Position numbers and translations under genes: made by a program. The notes under the pieces were generated by a model that was not told the DNA's origin, made no database searches, and saw only the letters and a program-made list of their open reading frames with translations. A stretch of 64,000 bases of DNA from Platycnemis pennipes. Taxonomy: Eukaryota > Arthropoda > Insecta > Odonata > Platycnemididae. Within the stretch, counting starts at the first letter, position 1; every line of letters begins with the position of its first letter. The stretch spans positions 120,647,544 to 120,711,543 of the forward strand of contig OW121852.1 of the NCBI GenBank assembly GCA_933228895.1. Direction: 5' to 3'. This document shows, one piece after another, positions 23,000 to 35,624 of this stretch.

Positions 23000-23011
23000 A
23001 GTTTAAAATAT

Positions 23012-26000
23012 AGAATGCCCAAATTTTAGTGCAAAACTTAAGCAGTGCATGGTTTTTACTCAGCTCAATTGAATCTTATATTATAGAAAAATGAGTCATT
23101 AATCACATTTTGCGCTTTCGTCTTGATCAACCGAATCCCGTCACTATTTGTTGTTCGACTTTGGTAAACCGACACTCTTCTGCGAAAAAATAAACTTTTT
23201 GCCACAAATATTTGTCAGAACTATTCAACATGTTGGAGCGTTATAAGGTACTTTTTTCAACAAATTCCATTGACAATTAATAATAGCAGTAATTTGCAAA
23301 TATTTAGGCTCCTAAGGTTGAGTAACCTTCCCAGAGCAGTTGATAGAATAATTGCCAAAATTTAACCTTTAGGGAGCACTTTTAAGTACCCACCCACCCA
23401 CTGAGTTTTCATAATTTTATTTGCTTGTGTACTATCTGCTGAAAAATGGTCTAATATGGAAAACAGACTATAAAGGAGTGTGAAAAACCTATGCTAATAC
23501 AGAAAAGCAGACATTTAACTAGATAAAATCCTTTTCGTTGGTATATTTCTCCTGCAACGGATTTTGCCAATTTTGAACACCTTACTTACAGTCTTTTTAT
23601 CGATCAGAAGATATTGACTGGCGGATGTAGTTCTTTCTTCTTTATTACATCGTTTTTAAAAATTTCTTCCTTAGAAATATTAGCATGAATACACATGAAT
23701 TAGCAATAATATACCTATACCTGTATTACGAAATTATTTCATTTACATGTAGACTCACTGCGGCCTACCCATGCGATTTCCACCTCTTTATTTACCCGCT
23801 ACCTAGGACAAGACATAACATTAGTTCTTTCTCCCTGAATTTCATTGGGACGCACTTTTACTGAAGAAATCAAACTAAAGCCCGTATCTAAACTCGTTAA
23901 CCCTGAGCGTTAATTAAAAAATGTTGTACTACAATAAATTGGATTAGTAAGTCACAATTATTTTCGTCAAAGTAGAAACATTATCATGAATGATCCATCA
24001 TAGCGTAATAAACCAGTTAAAATTTAGTAAGCCAATATTAGCAATAACTATTTTTTCTAAAAACATTTGTGACACAATGACTCCATTAATTATTATTTCA
24101 TCCGATCAATTGCAATGCATTTACCTTTCAAGTGATTAATTTTGTAGATATCACTGTTAAGAGTGAATTGATCTCAGAATACCACCGAATGCTAGTGCCA
24201 GTTATGTGTGCATTAACTTAAATCGTTTTTTTAGATAGGTAGCTACCTATTGCCCATTCATCAGTACCACTATTTCCTCAGGGGGGATTTAATTACAGCG
24301 CGCCGTTCCTTCTACAGTTAGTCTGCATGGGCTATCAAGTAAATGAACTGCCCCACTTCATTGAAAAGGTCAATGGGATGAAAAAAGAAAAGAAAGTCAT
24401 TCCGCCTCACTTATTTTTTTAATCAGCGAGGTAAATTGGATCGTTTAATGATTCGTAAGCTTTTGACTTGCATCTGTTAAATTGATTTTTTTTTCTGATT
24501 CACATCGAGAGTGTTATCACGATAATTGAGGAAATAGATCCGAATCCACGAAATAAAAACGGCCGGCGCAAATAAATTACGCTTCGCGGTTGCAAAAGTT
24601 TGAGAAGTAAAAAATGATCAATATTGCCAAGGCTTTAGGCTTGTAATGCCTAGGATGTGACAATTGAGACTTATGGACCAAAGGATACGTTATCTCCTGC
24701 AATTTCTAAAAAGAAAACGAGAAAAAGATGAATTCAAAGCTCACCCCACAAAGAGGCCAATCTTTCTTCATCCTGCATTACGAAATCAAGCTGCTTTTCG
24801 AAATACAATTTTGATTCACTTTCGCTTCACAAGGGAAAGTTGTATAGCTTATGAATGTAGAATTATGGCCACAAAATGATTTGACCATGTTTCGTACAAA
24901 TGAAGGTTGAATGCTATTGTCGCAGCATAATTAGCAGCAGAAGGTTAAGCTACTTTGCCTCTCATTTACTAATAGTTTAGGATTTTTATTTGCCCGATCT
25001 TAAGCTGGGAATTTTTACTTCTTAGGGTACATGTCCAGCAAAATCCATGCCACGTTACTTTTTTGGCACCACATAAATTGCGGCAACGTAAGGAACGGAA
25101 ATGGCTCCCCTATACCCCGATGTGTGAATTTCACACGCTGTTGCTCTAAGTTTTGGTGCCCTCCATCCCAACAGCACCCAGCAGATCCACTTCAGGGTTG
25201 AATGAAATATGTGGCCCAATAAAATAAAACATGTAGACGATGGAGAGCCACATTCTAAATATAAATCCCCAATATGTTTTGTGTGGCACCTGTACGAGGA
25301 ATGGAGGAAACGCTATCAGGTTACATTTTGTGGAGCTTATCCATAAGGAATAAATGCACTTGCGTTCTTAAAATTCCACAATTAATTAATTAAATCCCAA
25401 ATATGCTTTCGATATCTTGCGACTTCATCAGGTGATCTGATTTGTGTGGAAAACTCAGTCACATATTTAATTAACAATTACCTTTACAATTCCAATCACC
25501 ATTAACCATATTCAAGAAAGTTGGATCATAGAAATTTTTTTCACCGGCTTCTGAGAGAAGTCATTCCATTCAAGTTACACTCACTGGCTAGAAAACCCTT
25601 ACGTCTCCAATAGAAAAAAAATAGAATAGAAAATCTGTGATACCTGGAGGTAGCAATTGTTAACATTAGACCTAAATGAATACAATACTATTAGACCATA
25701 AAGACCAAAAGAAGCTCAATGGGCAGACGCGGATCTTTTCTTATAAGACACAAATTCAACAAGTATATGTTCCGCAGGTTCGGCATCATTTTACATTTGA
25801 CAATGGTACACCTGTTTATATTACAATGATTAAAGATAACGGAAGGAATACTTTGTTTTAACCGAAGGAGAGGAATGAATGATTACAGTTTAAATTTGCA
25901 ACTTCAATTGAATTCAGAATCGACGACATAATTACTCGGAAAAATGATACGCTTGGATATTAACGCTTGCCGAAATTCAAATAATTCTGATTAAATTAAG

Positions 26001-26479
26001 TTTAAGTTAAAAAATTAAATTAAATGGACGATTTCAATTCATTCCTAACTACATCTGATTTACTGGGCTCCAAAAATAATTTTGCTATGATCAGACAAAA
26101 TTTTCTTCCTCATTTAATGGTTTCCGTCATATTTTTAGAAAGATGTATTCGCTTTTAGATATTTATTTCCATTTAAAGAGATGTCCTATGAATATCTCCT
26201 TCAAAAACCTTGCAGCAACAAGACTCGCAAGCATTGAACGTTTGTACACCAGCACTGAAGTAAAGATTTCAAGCGTATGGAAAAATTTCCAATTATGCAG
26301 ACCCTTAATCAGCGACTGGAAGGATTCGGACAGGAAGAATACGAAGAGGGAAACATGGTGGGAAAGAGGGATGACAGCTCGTTAAAACATAAACCTGGTA
26401 TTCTTTATTTCACGGCAGGACGGCGAAAGATAATGATCAAACATTTTTCGGCCGCTCAACTTTTTTTGGAAGAAAAATC
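23012..26479. other. AT-rich unassigned DNA
   Basis: About 3.5 kb with no supported gene. A 15-bp GTGTGAA/TTCACAC near-palindrome lies at about 25123-25137. Short frames show no motif. Confidence 0.4.
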
Positions 26480-26960
26480 GAGGGTAAGGAGAAAAAGGGG
26501 TGTGTGAGTGCGTGTCTGTGCGTGGAGGCAAGTCACCGTAGCCCCTCTCAATGTCACGGCCCCCACCCCCTCCCTCAACCTTTTCGCTACCCGCCTTCTG
26601 CCCCGACTACCCTCTACCCGTTTTGTACGTGCGCGCCTCCAAGTGACTGATATTTTTATGTCCCGGCGGACATCTGAAACACCGCGCTCTCATCCATTAG
26701 CGCAGCAGCGGAGACAAGTGTGCACGAGCGTCAGCTTTTAAAGCGTGCGCCAGCGTGTATAAAAACACACGCACGCGCTCGAGAGCACGGATCGGCACCG
26801 CCATGCGATCACGCGCTGCTCCTTATCTCGGTGCTCCGTCAAATCATCATCATCACTCCCCTCAATGCCCTCTTCCTCACTCTGCAACGCGGTGCAAGAT
26901 ACGGCTCGTGGAAGTGGGGACGGGAGGGCCGTGGTGTAAGGAAGTGAAGGGGAAAATATC
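26480..26960. promoter_or_regulatory. CpG-rich island with a candidate TATA box
   Basis: GC and CpG content rises sharply around 26580-26840. TATAAAAA lies at 26758-26765 (plus strand), within GTGT/CACACGCACGCG alternating sequence. No convincing initiator lies 25-35 bases downstream, and no adjacent frame has a recognisable domain. It is a reasonable place to test for a transcription start but not a firm promoter call. Alternating purine-pyrimidine repeats could also explain the composition. Confidence 0.25.
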
Positions 26961-27328
26961 GAATAGACGCGGAACTTCCGTATTCATGGTATTTGAGGAC
27001 CCGAATGAATACACGGATATCTGAAGAATACATGTACCTGGATGAACCTGGACGAGCACTTGAGCGCCTCTCTGATTGCGTGAATACCCACTGCCTGAGC
27101 ACTAGAAAAGACCCCGAATACATATTCAGGCAACCTAGAGTATTCAACTGGTCCCTTCACAATGTCGGATAGTCAAAGCTCTGATAGTATAATCATGCGA
27201 GAGTTTTCTCACTATCCAGTAATCGATACTACTCAATACAGTGTAGATACTAGCCATCTAGTTGCACGAGAATCTTGAATCTAACATGCCTCCATGAAGT
27301 AGTAGTATTGTGTGTAAATGGTATACGT
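26961..27328. other. Unassigned DNA
   Basis: No supported gene or repeat before the LINE fragment. Confidence 0.35.
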
Positions 27329-27390
27329 TAGGCGATCTTCACCCCCTGCCAGACACAGTCGGGTTGCAGGGTATTACGTAGATGCAGGTT
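27329..27390 (+). mobile_element. LINE family 2, terminal 3' fragment
   Basis: TTAGGCGATCTTCACC, CCCTGCCAGACAC, GGGTTGCAGGGTATTACG and TAGATGCAGG match the conserved 3' end and the start of the (GATGTA)n tail of this family. The copy is short and diverged. Confidence 0.6.
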
Positions 27391-28577
27391 TACCCTACCG
27401 AATGGAAACAGCGATCCATTCATCCATACGCTCCAGAATCTATTGATAAATGTACGTGGGTAGTCGCCTGAGTACTCAATGCATTCATTCAGGTTCCCGC
27501 ATTCAGGCGTATTCAGCCGGGTATTTAACCATTCACCGAAGTTCTCAATTAGTTTCCTTATAATCCATTCGGCTACTCATGGAAGTATCCAGTTACTCAA
27601 CCAGGCATTCACGTATTTGTTAAGTACCGAAATATTTATTCGGGCATATGAATATTTACATATAGCGCACGCCATGCCTTCGCGGAACCTTATTTACAAT
27701 GCCTAATTAGCCGAAAAAGGTAGTGTAGGATTCGGCTTTCGTACAGCATCATGTATTGGGGAAAATATTTACCACGTATAACTGAATTTTTGCTAGTAAT
27801 AGGGCCTAAACGTATATGTATTTATGTTAAAACTGTTTTTCAGTGCTCGCACAATTAGTTGAGTAGTAGAGAGGAATAGATTTTGCCATCTACTGGGAAG
27901 TGTTCTACTATTGAGATTTCAACTAGCCGAACTAAGTTGGACTCGCTGGCCTGCTGTATACATTCCAGACCTTTAAGTTATGCGAGGATATCCTGTATAC
28001 TAACTTCTAAAACGTACTTTTTCACCTACACACGTGCAGAAAGTCGAAAAAAATAGTGAGCTTCTCTTTGTACCTTGAGAGGGCTTGGTTTTCCTGAAGA
28101 TAAGAAGTGGGATTCAAGACTAAATTGTTAGAAACCTCTACCATAGAAGAGAAGAAGGGAAAAGATAGGGACAATAATATCAAACGGCTGTTTTATCGGG
28201 GCTGTGAGTGAGAAATTAGGTGTTCAGCTGAAATGCAAGACGTAATAAAACAAACAAGGTAACTTTTGTAAAAATACATTTTAAAAAGAGGAAGTTCGTT
28301 TAAATTTATTGATTCACCTGAGTGAATCGAAAAGAATGTGATCAATTCTCATGGAGAAGTTAACGATTATGATTGAATACTGTATTCAACTTATGATCCG
28401 ATGCTTGCCAAGGTTAAACGGAGGTACTTAAAAGTCAATTACTATTTCTTCCATATTTTAAATAACGTGGGAGCATGAAATAGAGTTTAATTATATTTTT
28501 CAGATAATATAACTTCCGAGGATCTTCGGCATCATTTACCAATCACTTATAATCGAACATAAATACATCATATGCAA
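27391..28577. other. Unassigned DNA
   Basis: No supported gene. The direct-repeat-like motif ATTCA.GC.TATTC recurs loosely near 27480-27620 but has no clear period. Confidence 0.35.
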
Positions 28578-28645
28578 GGTACGAGATCCGAACCCGTGTC
28601 TTCTACTTGACTGGTGCTTTGCCGCTCTGATTACCAAAGCAGGAA
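28578..28645 (-). mobile_element. tRNA-derived SINE head
   Basis: On the minus strand, A-box-like TGGTAATCAGAGCGGC (28621-28636) is followed by GGGTTCGGATCTC (B box; 28583-28595). It resembles the head at 56915-56992. An intact tRNA fold is not apparent. Confidence 0.5.
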
Positions 28646-29779
28646 ATCATTCACGACAGAAAATATCATGCGTTGATGTTAGTATGCACATGGGCATTTG
28701 CACCTAGTGGTGAAAAATGAGATATGTGGTGACAGAAAATAAAAAAAAAGCAATGTCCACTTTATTTCTAGGACAACGGTGCCACCGATAAAATGAAATC
28801 CTTGGCATTTCATCGGATAAGATGTGCAACAATTCTCCATGTTTTACTTCAATCTACGATTTTATAGTGATATCCAACTTAATTTGATACAAAAATTTGG
28901 TATGGCTAAATTCGTCATGGCAGTTTTTCACAAAATTAGCAGTTCGTTTCGCTAGTTCGTTTTGCTTCCTTATCGGTATCACAAATAACTTTTTCGTACC
29001 TGGTCCCCACAGACGGGAACCATATTTGCACAAGCTCAGAGGCGTTAAGCTTCAACTAATGAATACTTCTGGCAATAGTGAATTTTACAAATATATAGAT
29101 AACCCGCGACAAGCAACCGGCTTTAACTGCTTACATACTTGAACAACATACTCCCAAGAGGACTTGATTGTTGTATCTATCCTTGTAATCTACCAGCAAA
29201 TATTTTCCACGAAAGAATCATTGTTTAATATTTATACCCGTCCATCTTACATTTAAAAATAAAATATGAAACACTAGGTCCCATGCTATGACCTATGCTA
29301 TATTTCAATAAATCACATTAAAAACCAGTATTGGAATTTTTCCATAAGGTAAGTTCCATAAAAATCAGCAAGAAGTGGAAACAAAAAGTCAAATTTTAAT
29401 TATGGTTAGTGCACTATTTCCTGAAGGGCTAAACCAATATGAAATGAATGTGGTCAATCCTGAAGAAAAACTTCAAACAGAAGGATGATATCAAAAAAGC
29501 TACCTAGACACATAGGGTAATTTTTTGCAAGCAGCCACTTGCAAAAACTTAAATTGCCATGACTGCGTTGCCAAAAATGCAGAGCAGAATAAAAAAACTT
29601 CAGAACAATTGGGACCCTGAAAAATGAAATGCAGAGACGATACAGCTCCTATGTTGGAGCAACCAGTACGATCTTCATTTTATGTCTTAAAATAATCTCT
29701 CGGGATGGAAAACTGACGCAAAAACAGATGAACTCGACGTAGTAAAATTTTTATAAGAACAGCGTTCGGGAGTGGTGGT
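28646..29779. other. AT-rich unassigned DNA
   Basis: No supported gene or repeat. Confidence 0.4.
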
Positions 29780-30620
29780 TTGAAGTCTCCTTGGCGAACC
29801 CTGACACGGAGAGATGGGGGAGGGAAAGGGGCGAGCGAGGATGGGCGGAGAAGAGGGAAGAAAGAAAGATATATGATGTGGATATGCCGCCTGCTTTTAG
29901 GGAAAGGACCGGCGGGGGACTCCACCGGCTCCTTCCCCAAAAGTCCACCACCTTCCTCCCCCCCTCCACCCGCCTCCCCATTTCCAATTTTTTCCCTTCC
30001 TTTTGGGACTCGACGCTCCACTCTCTGTCAGTCAAATATCGATCAAAAGCTGAAAGGAAGGTATGGAAATGAGCGGCCATAAATTATGAGTTATTCCGCC
30101 TCGCATAGTCTTCCGAGCCGTGGGCGTAGCGTAGCAGGAGCCCGTGTTGGGAAGAGGAAGCCTGTGGGGGTGGGAGTTGAAGGTTTCGGAGAGGGCCAAA
30201 GGGGTGGGCGCAAGGGAGTCGGTTGAGGGTGAAATAATTGGGGATGCCAAGCGACGGAGGGGGTGGGGGAGGGAAGGACGGTTTCTGAAGGGCGAGCAGG
30301 AGGGTTTGTGGGGGAGGTGGGAGAAGGGGTGGCTTTCTGTCGGGGGTTGGAGGGGCGAAGGAAGGGTGGAAAGTGCCCCTTCTTGCTCCGGGGAGGTTTT
30401 TTTAGGACATGGAACGAAGGGTGGACGGAGGAATATGAAGCGAAGGGCAAAAGGGAGAAGTTACGGAAGGAGAAAGATCTGGATTGGTATCAGCAGCATC
30501 AGCGGCAGACATGAGAGGGAGTAATACGGGAATCGAGTCGGTATGACGTCTCTGGGAGGAGGTGGACCGGGCGACCGCCAGGGACGGTCCGGTACCGAGG
30601 ATACCGGGCGGGCAGCTCCG
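29780..30620. repeat. Large GC-rich strand-skewed island
   Basis: The plus strand alternates between purine-rich (29800-29880), pyrimidine-rich (29930-30010) and strongly G-rich (30130-30520). Several closely spaced GGG runs at 30255-30280 and 30300-30360 could form G-quadruplexes. Six or more overlapping frames on both strands are artefacts of the stop-poor composition. No splice or promoter structure is evident. Confidence 0.5.
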
Positions 30621-32109
30621 GCCCACTGTTTTTATTTAATTATCATTGGAACATCTGGCTAGGGAGATACTTGGGTCCCTCTATTACCGTTCCCAACGTT
30701 TAACCGATGATTACAATAATGGTGGTCTGCTTCCCTTCCAATTCTCAATAGCTAATTATTTCTTGAATAGATTAGTGACGCATGGATATGAATTCTAACG
30801 ATCAGGCAAAGGAATAGAATTGAAAGAGTCTGTTCCCTCACATCTTTGAAATTTTGTCGACTAACACATCACAAAACCGCAAGAAATGTGCTCAAAAATG
30901 AAAAAGGAGCTAGCCACTCAAGGTAGACCCTCAGCGCCCATTATAGGCCAAATGACCTACAGTATTTATTTCAAGTAAATGGATTAATTTTCCATAGACG
31001 ATAGTTAAAAATTCAGCCAATTAATTTATCGTCCATCCACAGTCAGACAGGAAGAAAATTATTTATTTTTGAAATGTTTTGAGCGGGTTAACGATGAAAA
31101 TAGTATGCTAAATTTCGTGCGAATCAGAGCGGAGACAAGAAACAATGCCATAACATATGAGGATGATGCATTTAAAACGTACCCACCGCCACGAAAACGT
31201 CTTATTTGATGCCCATCCCTCACACCTATGACCCTTCCATAAACGCAAGGAAAATAGACGTAAATAAACAGTCATGCTACGCTTCCTTTCAGTAAGCACA
31301 GTACGTTAAAAAGTATTTCATGCACGCATACTGCACACGCTGACTAACTGATTCAATTTAGGGCGCACCGTGAAGGAAGAACTCATTAAACTCTGTATAA
31401 AACGCGAGGTCTTCATTCTTAGCCATGAAGGTGCCTTTTAACGCTTTGATCGGTGGGAGATGATGGTCATATTATATGACTAATTGAATGCATATATATT
31501 AAATGTGTGCGTAAAACAAAATACCATTAAAAAGTTCATGATACATCAGGGATTGGCATTATAGGATACAAAATATAAATGCCTCGATAACTCAATTTTG
31601 GAGGTTTGCATGATAAATACAAAGGTGACTTAAAACACACTAGCTTGACCGAATGATGATGCTTGAAAAGTAACTCATAAGTTACAGGAATGACTTTACT
31701 TAGGGATTCTTAGTCATTTAAGCACATCAAACATTATTTGGAGAAAAAAACATCGCTATGAAATCGAAAATATTGGTAGTCTTCACGGCATTCAAGGTGT
31801 GACACTGTCCCTACTAATCTTCCCGTACTTCTTCCCTTCTAAATGTGAGATACAAGCCATATAAAACCTTTACGGAAAAAACGTAGAAGAATTTTAGATA
31901 TGTGCGCAGGCAATTCAAAATTGGAAAATTTAACAACACCTCGAGTGGAATAATTTGAAAATGTAACGACTCTCGGAGTCCGGCGAACATTAAGAAATTC
32001 AACCGAATGGAAGTTGTCGCGGCCGAAGATCGTTGCATCACCAGCGTCACGAGTAATGGATGAAACAAGGTCGCCACTGCCATGAGCAAGGGATTAAATA
32101 AGGTGAGAT
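30621..32109. other. AT-rich unassigned DNA
   Basis: No supported gene or repeat. Confidence 0.4.
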
Positions 32110-32560
32110 GTTAGCAAAGCGATGAGAGAGAGAGAGCGGAAAAGGTTGGTAAAAATAAGCCATGGGGCATCAATTCAGGAGAAGCGAAACAGAAGAAAAG
32201 GGAGTTTCGCGAAGAGACAGAACGCTGCAGGTAGGCAAGAGCATGAGGCAGCGGGCGGGAGGGGGGAGGTAGAGGGGGGGGGGGGGAGCGGGGAAGGAAC
32301 TGGGAGCTGGGTGGAGTTGGAGATTAAGTGGGAGTAGCTGTGTGGGTGTGGGAAATAGGAACAGGGGAGACAAAACGAGGAAGATGGTAAGTCTGCAGCT
32401 GTGCCAAGAGGACGGTACAGCCACCGCCTTATGAATATGTAAGAGGGAGGGGCGGGGAGGTGGGATGGGAGGGGAGGGGACGGGGGGACCTGGGGGCAGG
32501 GAAGGGGCCGGAGAGAGGAATGGCCATGAAAGATGTGGAAGGAAATGAGAGAAGAGGTTA
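32110..32560 (+). repeat. G-rich island with G-quadruplex motifs
   Basis: GGGCGGGAGGGGGGAGG occurs at 32253-32269, then 13 consecutive G at 32274-32286. A second dense cluster of GGG to GGGGGG runs lies at 32442-32510. These satisfy the usual four-run G-quadruplex pattern on the plus strand. The minus-strand frames are Pro/Ser/Leu-rich artefacts. Confidence 0.6.
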
Positions 32561-33774
32561 GTTGATTATATAAACGGGTAAGGAGGAATAAGACATATTT
32601 CGAGAAAGGAAAGTCCAAGCTGGGGAAAGAGAAATATTGGCGCAGAGAAAGGGCAATCGTACCTCAACAGCTAGGAGAATGCGAATCAGACATACGAGAT
32701 CATCTTCCTCTAAAGTTATCCGTTCGCATAACATTCCGCGATCTATAGCTTCATCAACGATGATCACTTTTACTGGAACCAGTAGCATCAAGGAAAGAAA
32801 TCAGGATTATTCATGCATTCGTCACAGTCATACGACGGGCACGACGATTTACTCCACAGATTCAAGATCACGTAGTACTCTATGAGAACCAACGAATGCT
32901 GGTCAGTATTGTACTAAACACCCAGAATGGGGTCGTTTACCATATTTTTTTATTGCCGAATGTGATCAAGTTTGTTAAATTAAAAAGACGCGTATTTTTC
33001 CGTTTTCTGATCCGTCAATTATTTATCGAGTTATAAGCGGCGAAAAACTGATGTTTTTAACCCTTTCGGAAAAGTAGGCGTGGTGCAACCTCTGACGTAT
33101 ATCGACTTCGTCCAATCACAACTGAGCCCGCGAAGATACTTCGCCTTATCGCAATGGGGGACACACAGTTGACTCTGCCAATAGGACAGTTGCGACAGTA
33201 TTTGTGCGAGCAGACCTTCCGAGAATCCCCCTCCACTCCCTTCCCTATCCACGAAAAGCAGTCAAGGATGGGATGAAAATGACGTCAATGTTATCAAAGC
33301 AGCTTTTTCGGTGGGCGTCACCTTTTGCGAATTTTAATTTTTGATTTGATGAGTGAATGGTTGTGGTTAGAAGATTAATTTTTTCACTAAATTCTTTTTT
33401 TGTTTCCATCTAACGATTTCGAGTACAAAATTGCGATTTCGGTTCCGAGTAAACGCCCCTATTTCAGATATATCTCGATCTTCCATTGAAGAGTATCTGG
33501 CTTATTTGAATACATGCCTCTCAGTGACTTAAAAAGTTAATTAGCCATGACTAATAAAATACATACGGGGAATAGCACAGGTAGAACGAAACGGAGGGAG
33601 AAGAAAGACGTAGTTCTTAAAAATAGCAAATTGAAGGTGCTGCATATTGTTAAGTATGATTCAAAGTTGGGCCACGGGCATAACCGGAGGACTCGAAATA
33701 TATCCACTTTCATACATAACCCAGTGGAAGGAGGGAATGAGCTGTAGTTGAGCTCTGGATTCAATATTCCAGAA
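32561..33774. other. Unassigned DNA
   Basis: No supported gene. Short frames on both strands lack recognisable motifs. Confidence 0.4.
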
Positions 33775-33938
33775 ACTGATGGAATTTAGTAAACTATGGG
33801 TTACGAAAAAATTAACTGATGGAATTAAACTGATGGAATTTTCTACTGAACACAGAAGGTTTAAGAAACATTATTAACGGCAGCGTAACAAACAAAGAGG
33901 GATCCTCATAGTAAAATATGGGTTGCAAAAAAATTAAC
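33775..33938. repeat. Local direct repeats
   Basis: A 30-bp block beginning TAGTAAACTATGGGTT (33787-33816) recurs at 33909-33938 with 27 of 30 bases identical. The motif AACTGATGGAATT occurs three times between 33775 and 33841. The origin is unknown. Confidence 0.65.
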
Positions 33939-35254
33939 AACTTAATGTACGGCTTGTTTAGGTGATATTTTTCATGATCTTGAACTTTTGATAGATCTGT
34001 TGCCATTCCCGCTTTCCAATCCTCCCAATTCCTCCTTAAGTCTTCAAAATTTTTACAGCAATATTTAACATCTTCCACCAAGTCTTTTGAGACGACTCTG
34101 TTTCGCTCCCTCTCAGGTATAAGATCATGTTATTTGTATCAGATAGTTAGCTTGTTATGACGTTTTTCCTGAGTAAACGTACTACACTGGTGAAGTGAAG
34201 AGTTGGGCGTTCGGAACGATACACTAAACATTAAATATACTCTTCCCAGCCGTAATTGCAAAAATTATACATATTGGGTAACTAATTCATGCTAAAATTT
34301 ACAAGGGAATATTTATAAACATGTTAGAAATTATAAGAAAATATATAAGAAAATATAAAATGTATGAATCACACACGTTCCACATTAGCTGTAATCGTGC
34401 TCTGACTTAAATACCCAGGAACTGACGGAATGTTTTACTGCTGTACGGGGAAACCCCTGGAATCGACTCTTATTAAGATAGCAACGAGTAACTTATTCAT
34501 ACTAAGCACTAACACATTTACGCGAAAGAATGCTTTTGCTGGGCGCTATGATTTCATAGGATGGATATCACCATTTTCATCAAATATATAGCGGAAACTC
34601 GCAGAGATTAATTTTCGGAAATAAAAAAAATCCTTCCTACAAGGATCCTTCCTACTTTCTCCTTTAAGATCCTTAGAAATATAACATGTATCTCACTGGA
34701 AGATCCTATTCCCAAAGGATGATTAATATGCTAATTCTCATTCAATCATCTGTTTTATTGGCAAAAATGCTATCACAGAGCAAACAATTTACAATAAAAT
34801 ATCTCAATATCAGTAAAAATCAGTGAAAAGGGCAGCAACCGCTCATTTCGTTACTTCCCCTACAACAGTGCATATTAGGCTCTGAAAACATATCAGTTGT
34901 AAGAGAACTTTCACAGGGCAAATATTTATTAAACACCTTGATTTTAGCAATGTATTAAATTATTATGATGGCTTCCCATTCTGTCATTAGTCTATGGAGG
35001 TAAAAAAAGTTTGCAAGTTCAATCTTTAGATCTACTTTCATTTTCCTATTAAGAAAGCATTTAGAGAGCATTTTCCTCAATGCCCTCTGAATTTTGAAAT
35101 TATTGTACTAATTAAAAAAGCGCGGGGAAATACTGCGACAAGTATTTTTGCTGATAGCTAAAAATAGAGACATCTACAACTTCACAAGCGAGATGATGTA
35201 TTTATAAAAGCTATAAGTAAAGGATATGAATTGTTCCTAGCCTGTTTAAAATAT
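33939..35254. other. AT-rich unassigned DNA
   Basis: No supported gene or repeat family. Confidence 0.4.
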
Positions 35255-35265
35255 CTCGAAATTAA
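35255..35265. repeat. SINE target-site duplication (left)
   Basis: CTCGAAATTAA is identical to 35625-35635, just beyond the other end of the SINE. Confidence 0.85.
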
Positions 35266-35624
35266 GAGGGGGATCTAGTTGGTGAGATGGCTATAGTATT
35301 GGCTTCCCATCCCGACGGCCCTGGATCGAATCCCGAAAGCGGTGGATTTTTAAGTATCAAACCGGTCGATCTGAAACTGATTCGATCAGGTGATGAAGGT
35401 TCAGGCATTTCAGGTGCAGTACCTACTACGTCCGTCGGACGGGACGCTAAGCCGTGGTTCCTTTGGCGCCTGTCGTTAAAAGTAGGGTTATGCCGACGCC
35501 GGGTTTCTCTCCACCCTTCCTCCATTGCCTGAGATGTTCCTACCACTACCCCAGTACCCACCTATCCTATATAGCGCAATAACCTCCGCTGTCGGTCGCC
35601 TCCCCTGAATAACTAACTTACTTA
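35266..35624 (+). mobile_element. Complete tRNA-derived SINE
   Basis: A 359-bp element bounded by exact 11-bp duplications. The head carries a Pol III A box (TAGTTGGTGAGATGG, 35276-35290) and a B box (GGATCGAATCC, 35323-35333; one mismatch from consensus). The tRNA-unrelated body has internal landmarks CGGTCGATCTGAAACTG, CCGTCGGACGGGACGCTAAG and TTTGGCGCCTGTCG. The 3' end is a short ACTTACTTA tail. It encodes nothing and would depend on a LINE in trans; the partner is unknown. Related copies lie at 5501, 35706 and 58012. The clean duplications suggest that this is the youngest copy in the window. Confidence 0.88.

Noticed and set aside
28583..28595. Resemblance to the miR-100 family core (GATCCGAAC)
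   Set aside because: The motif is the reverse complement of a Pol III B box in a SINE, and no pre-miRNA hairpin surrounds it.
35266..35340. Functional tRNA gene at the SINE head
   Set aside because: Pol III boxes are present, but the cloverleaf is not maintained, and the transcript unit extends 359 bp with target duplications, so it is a SINE.
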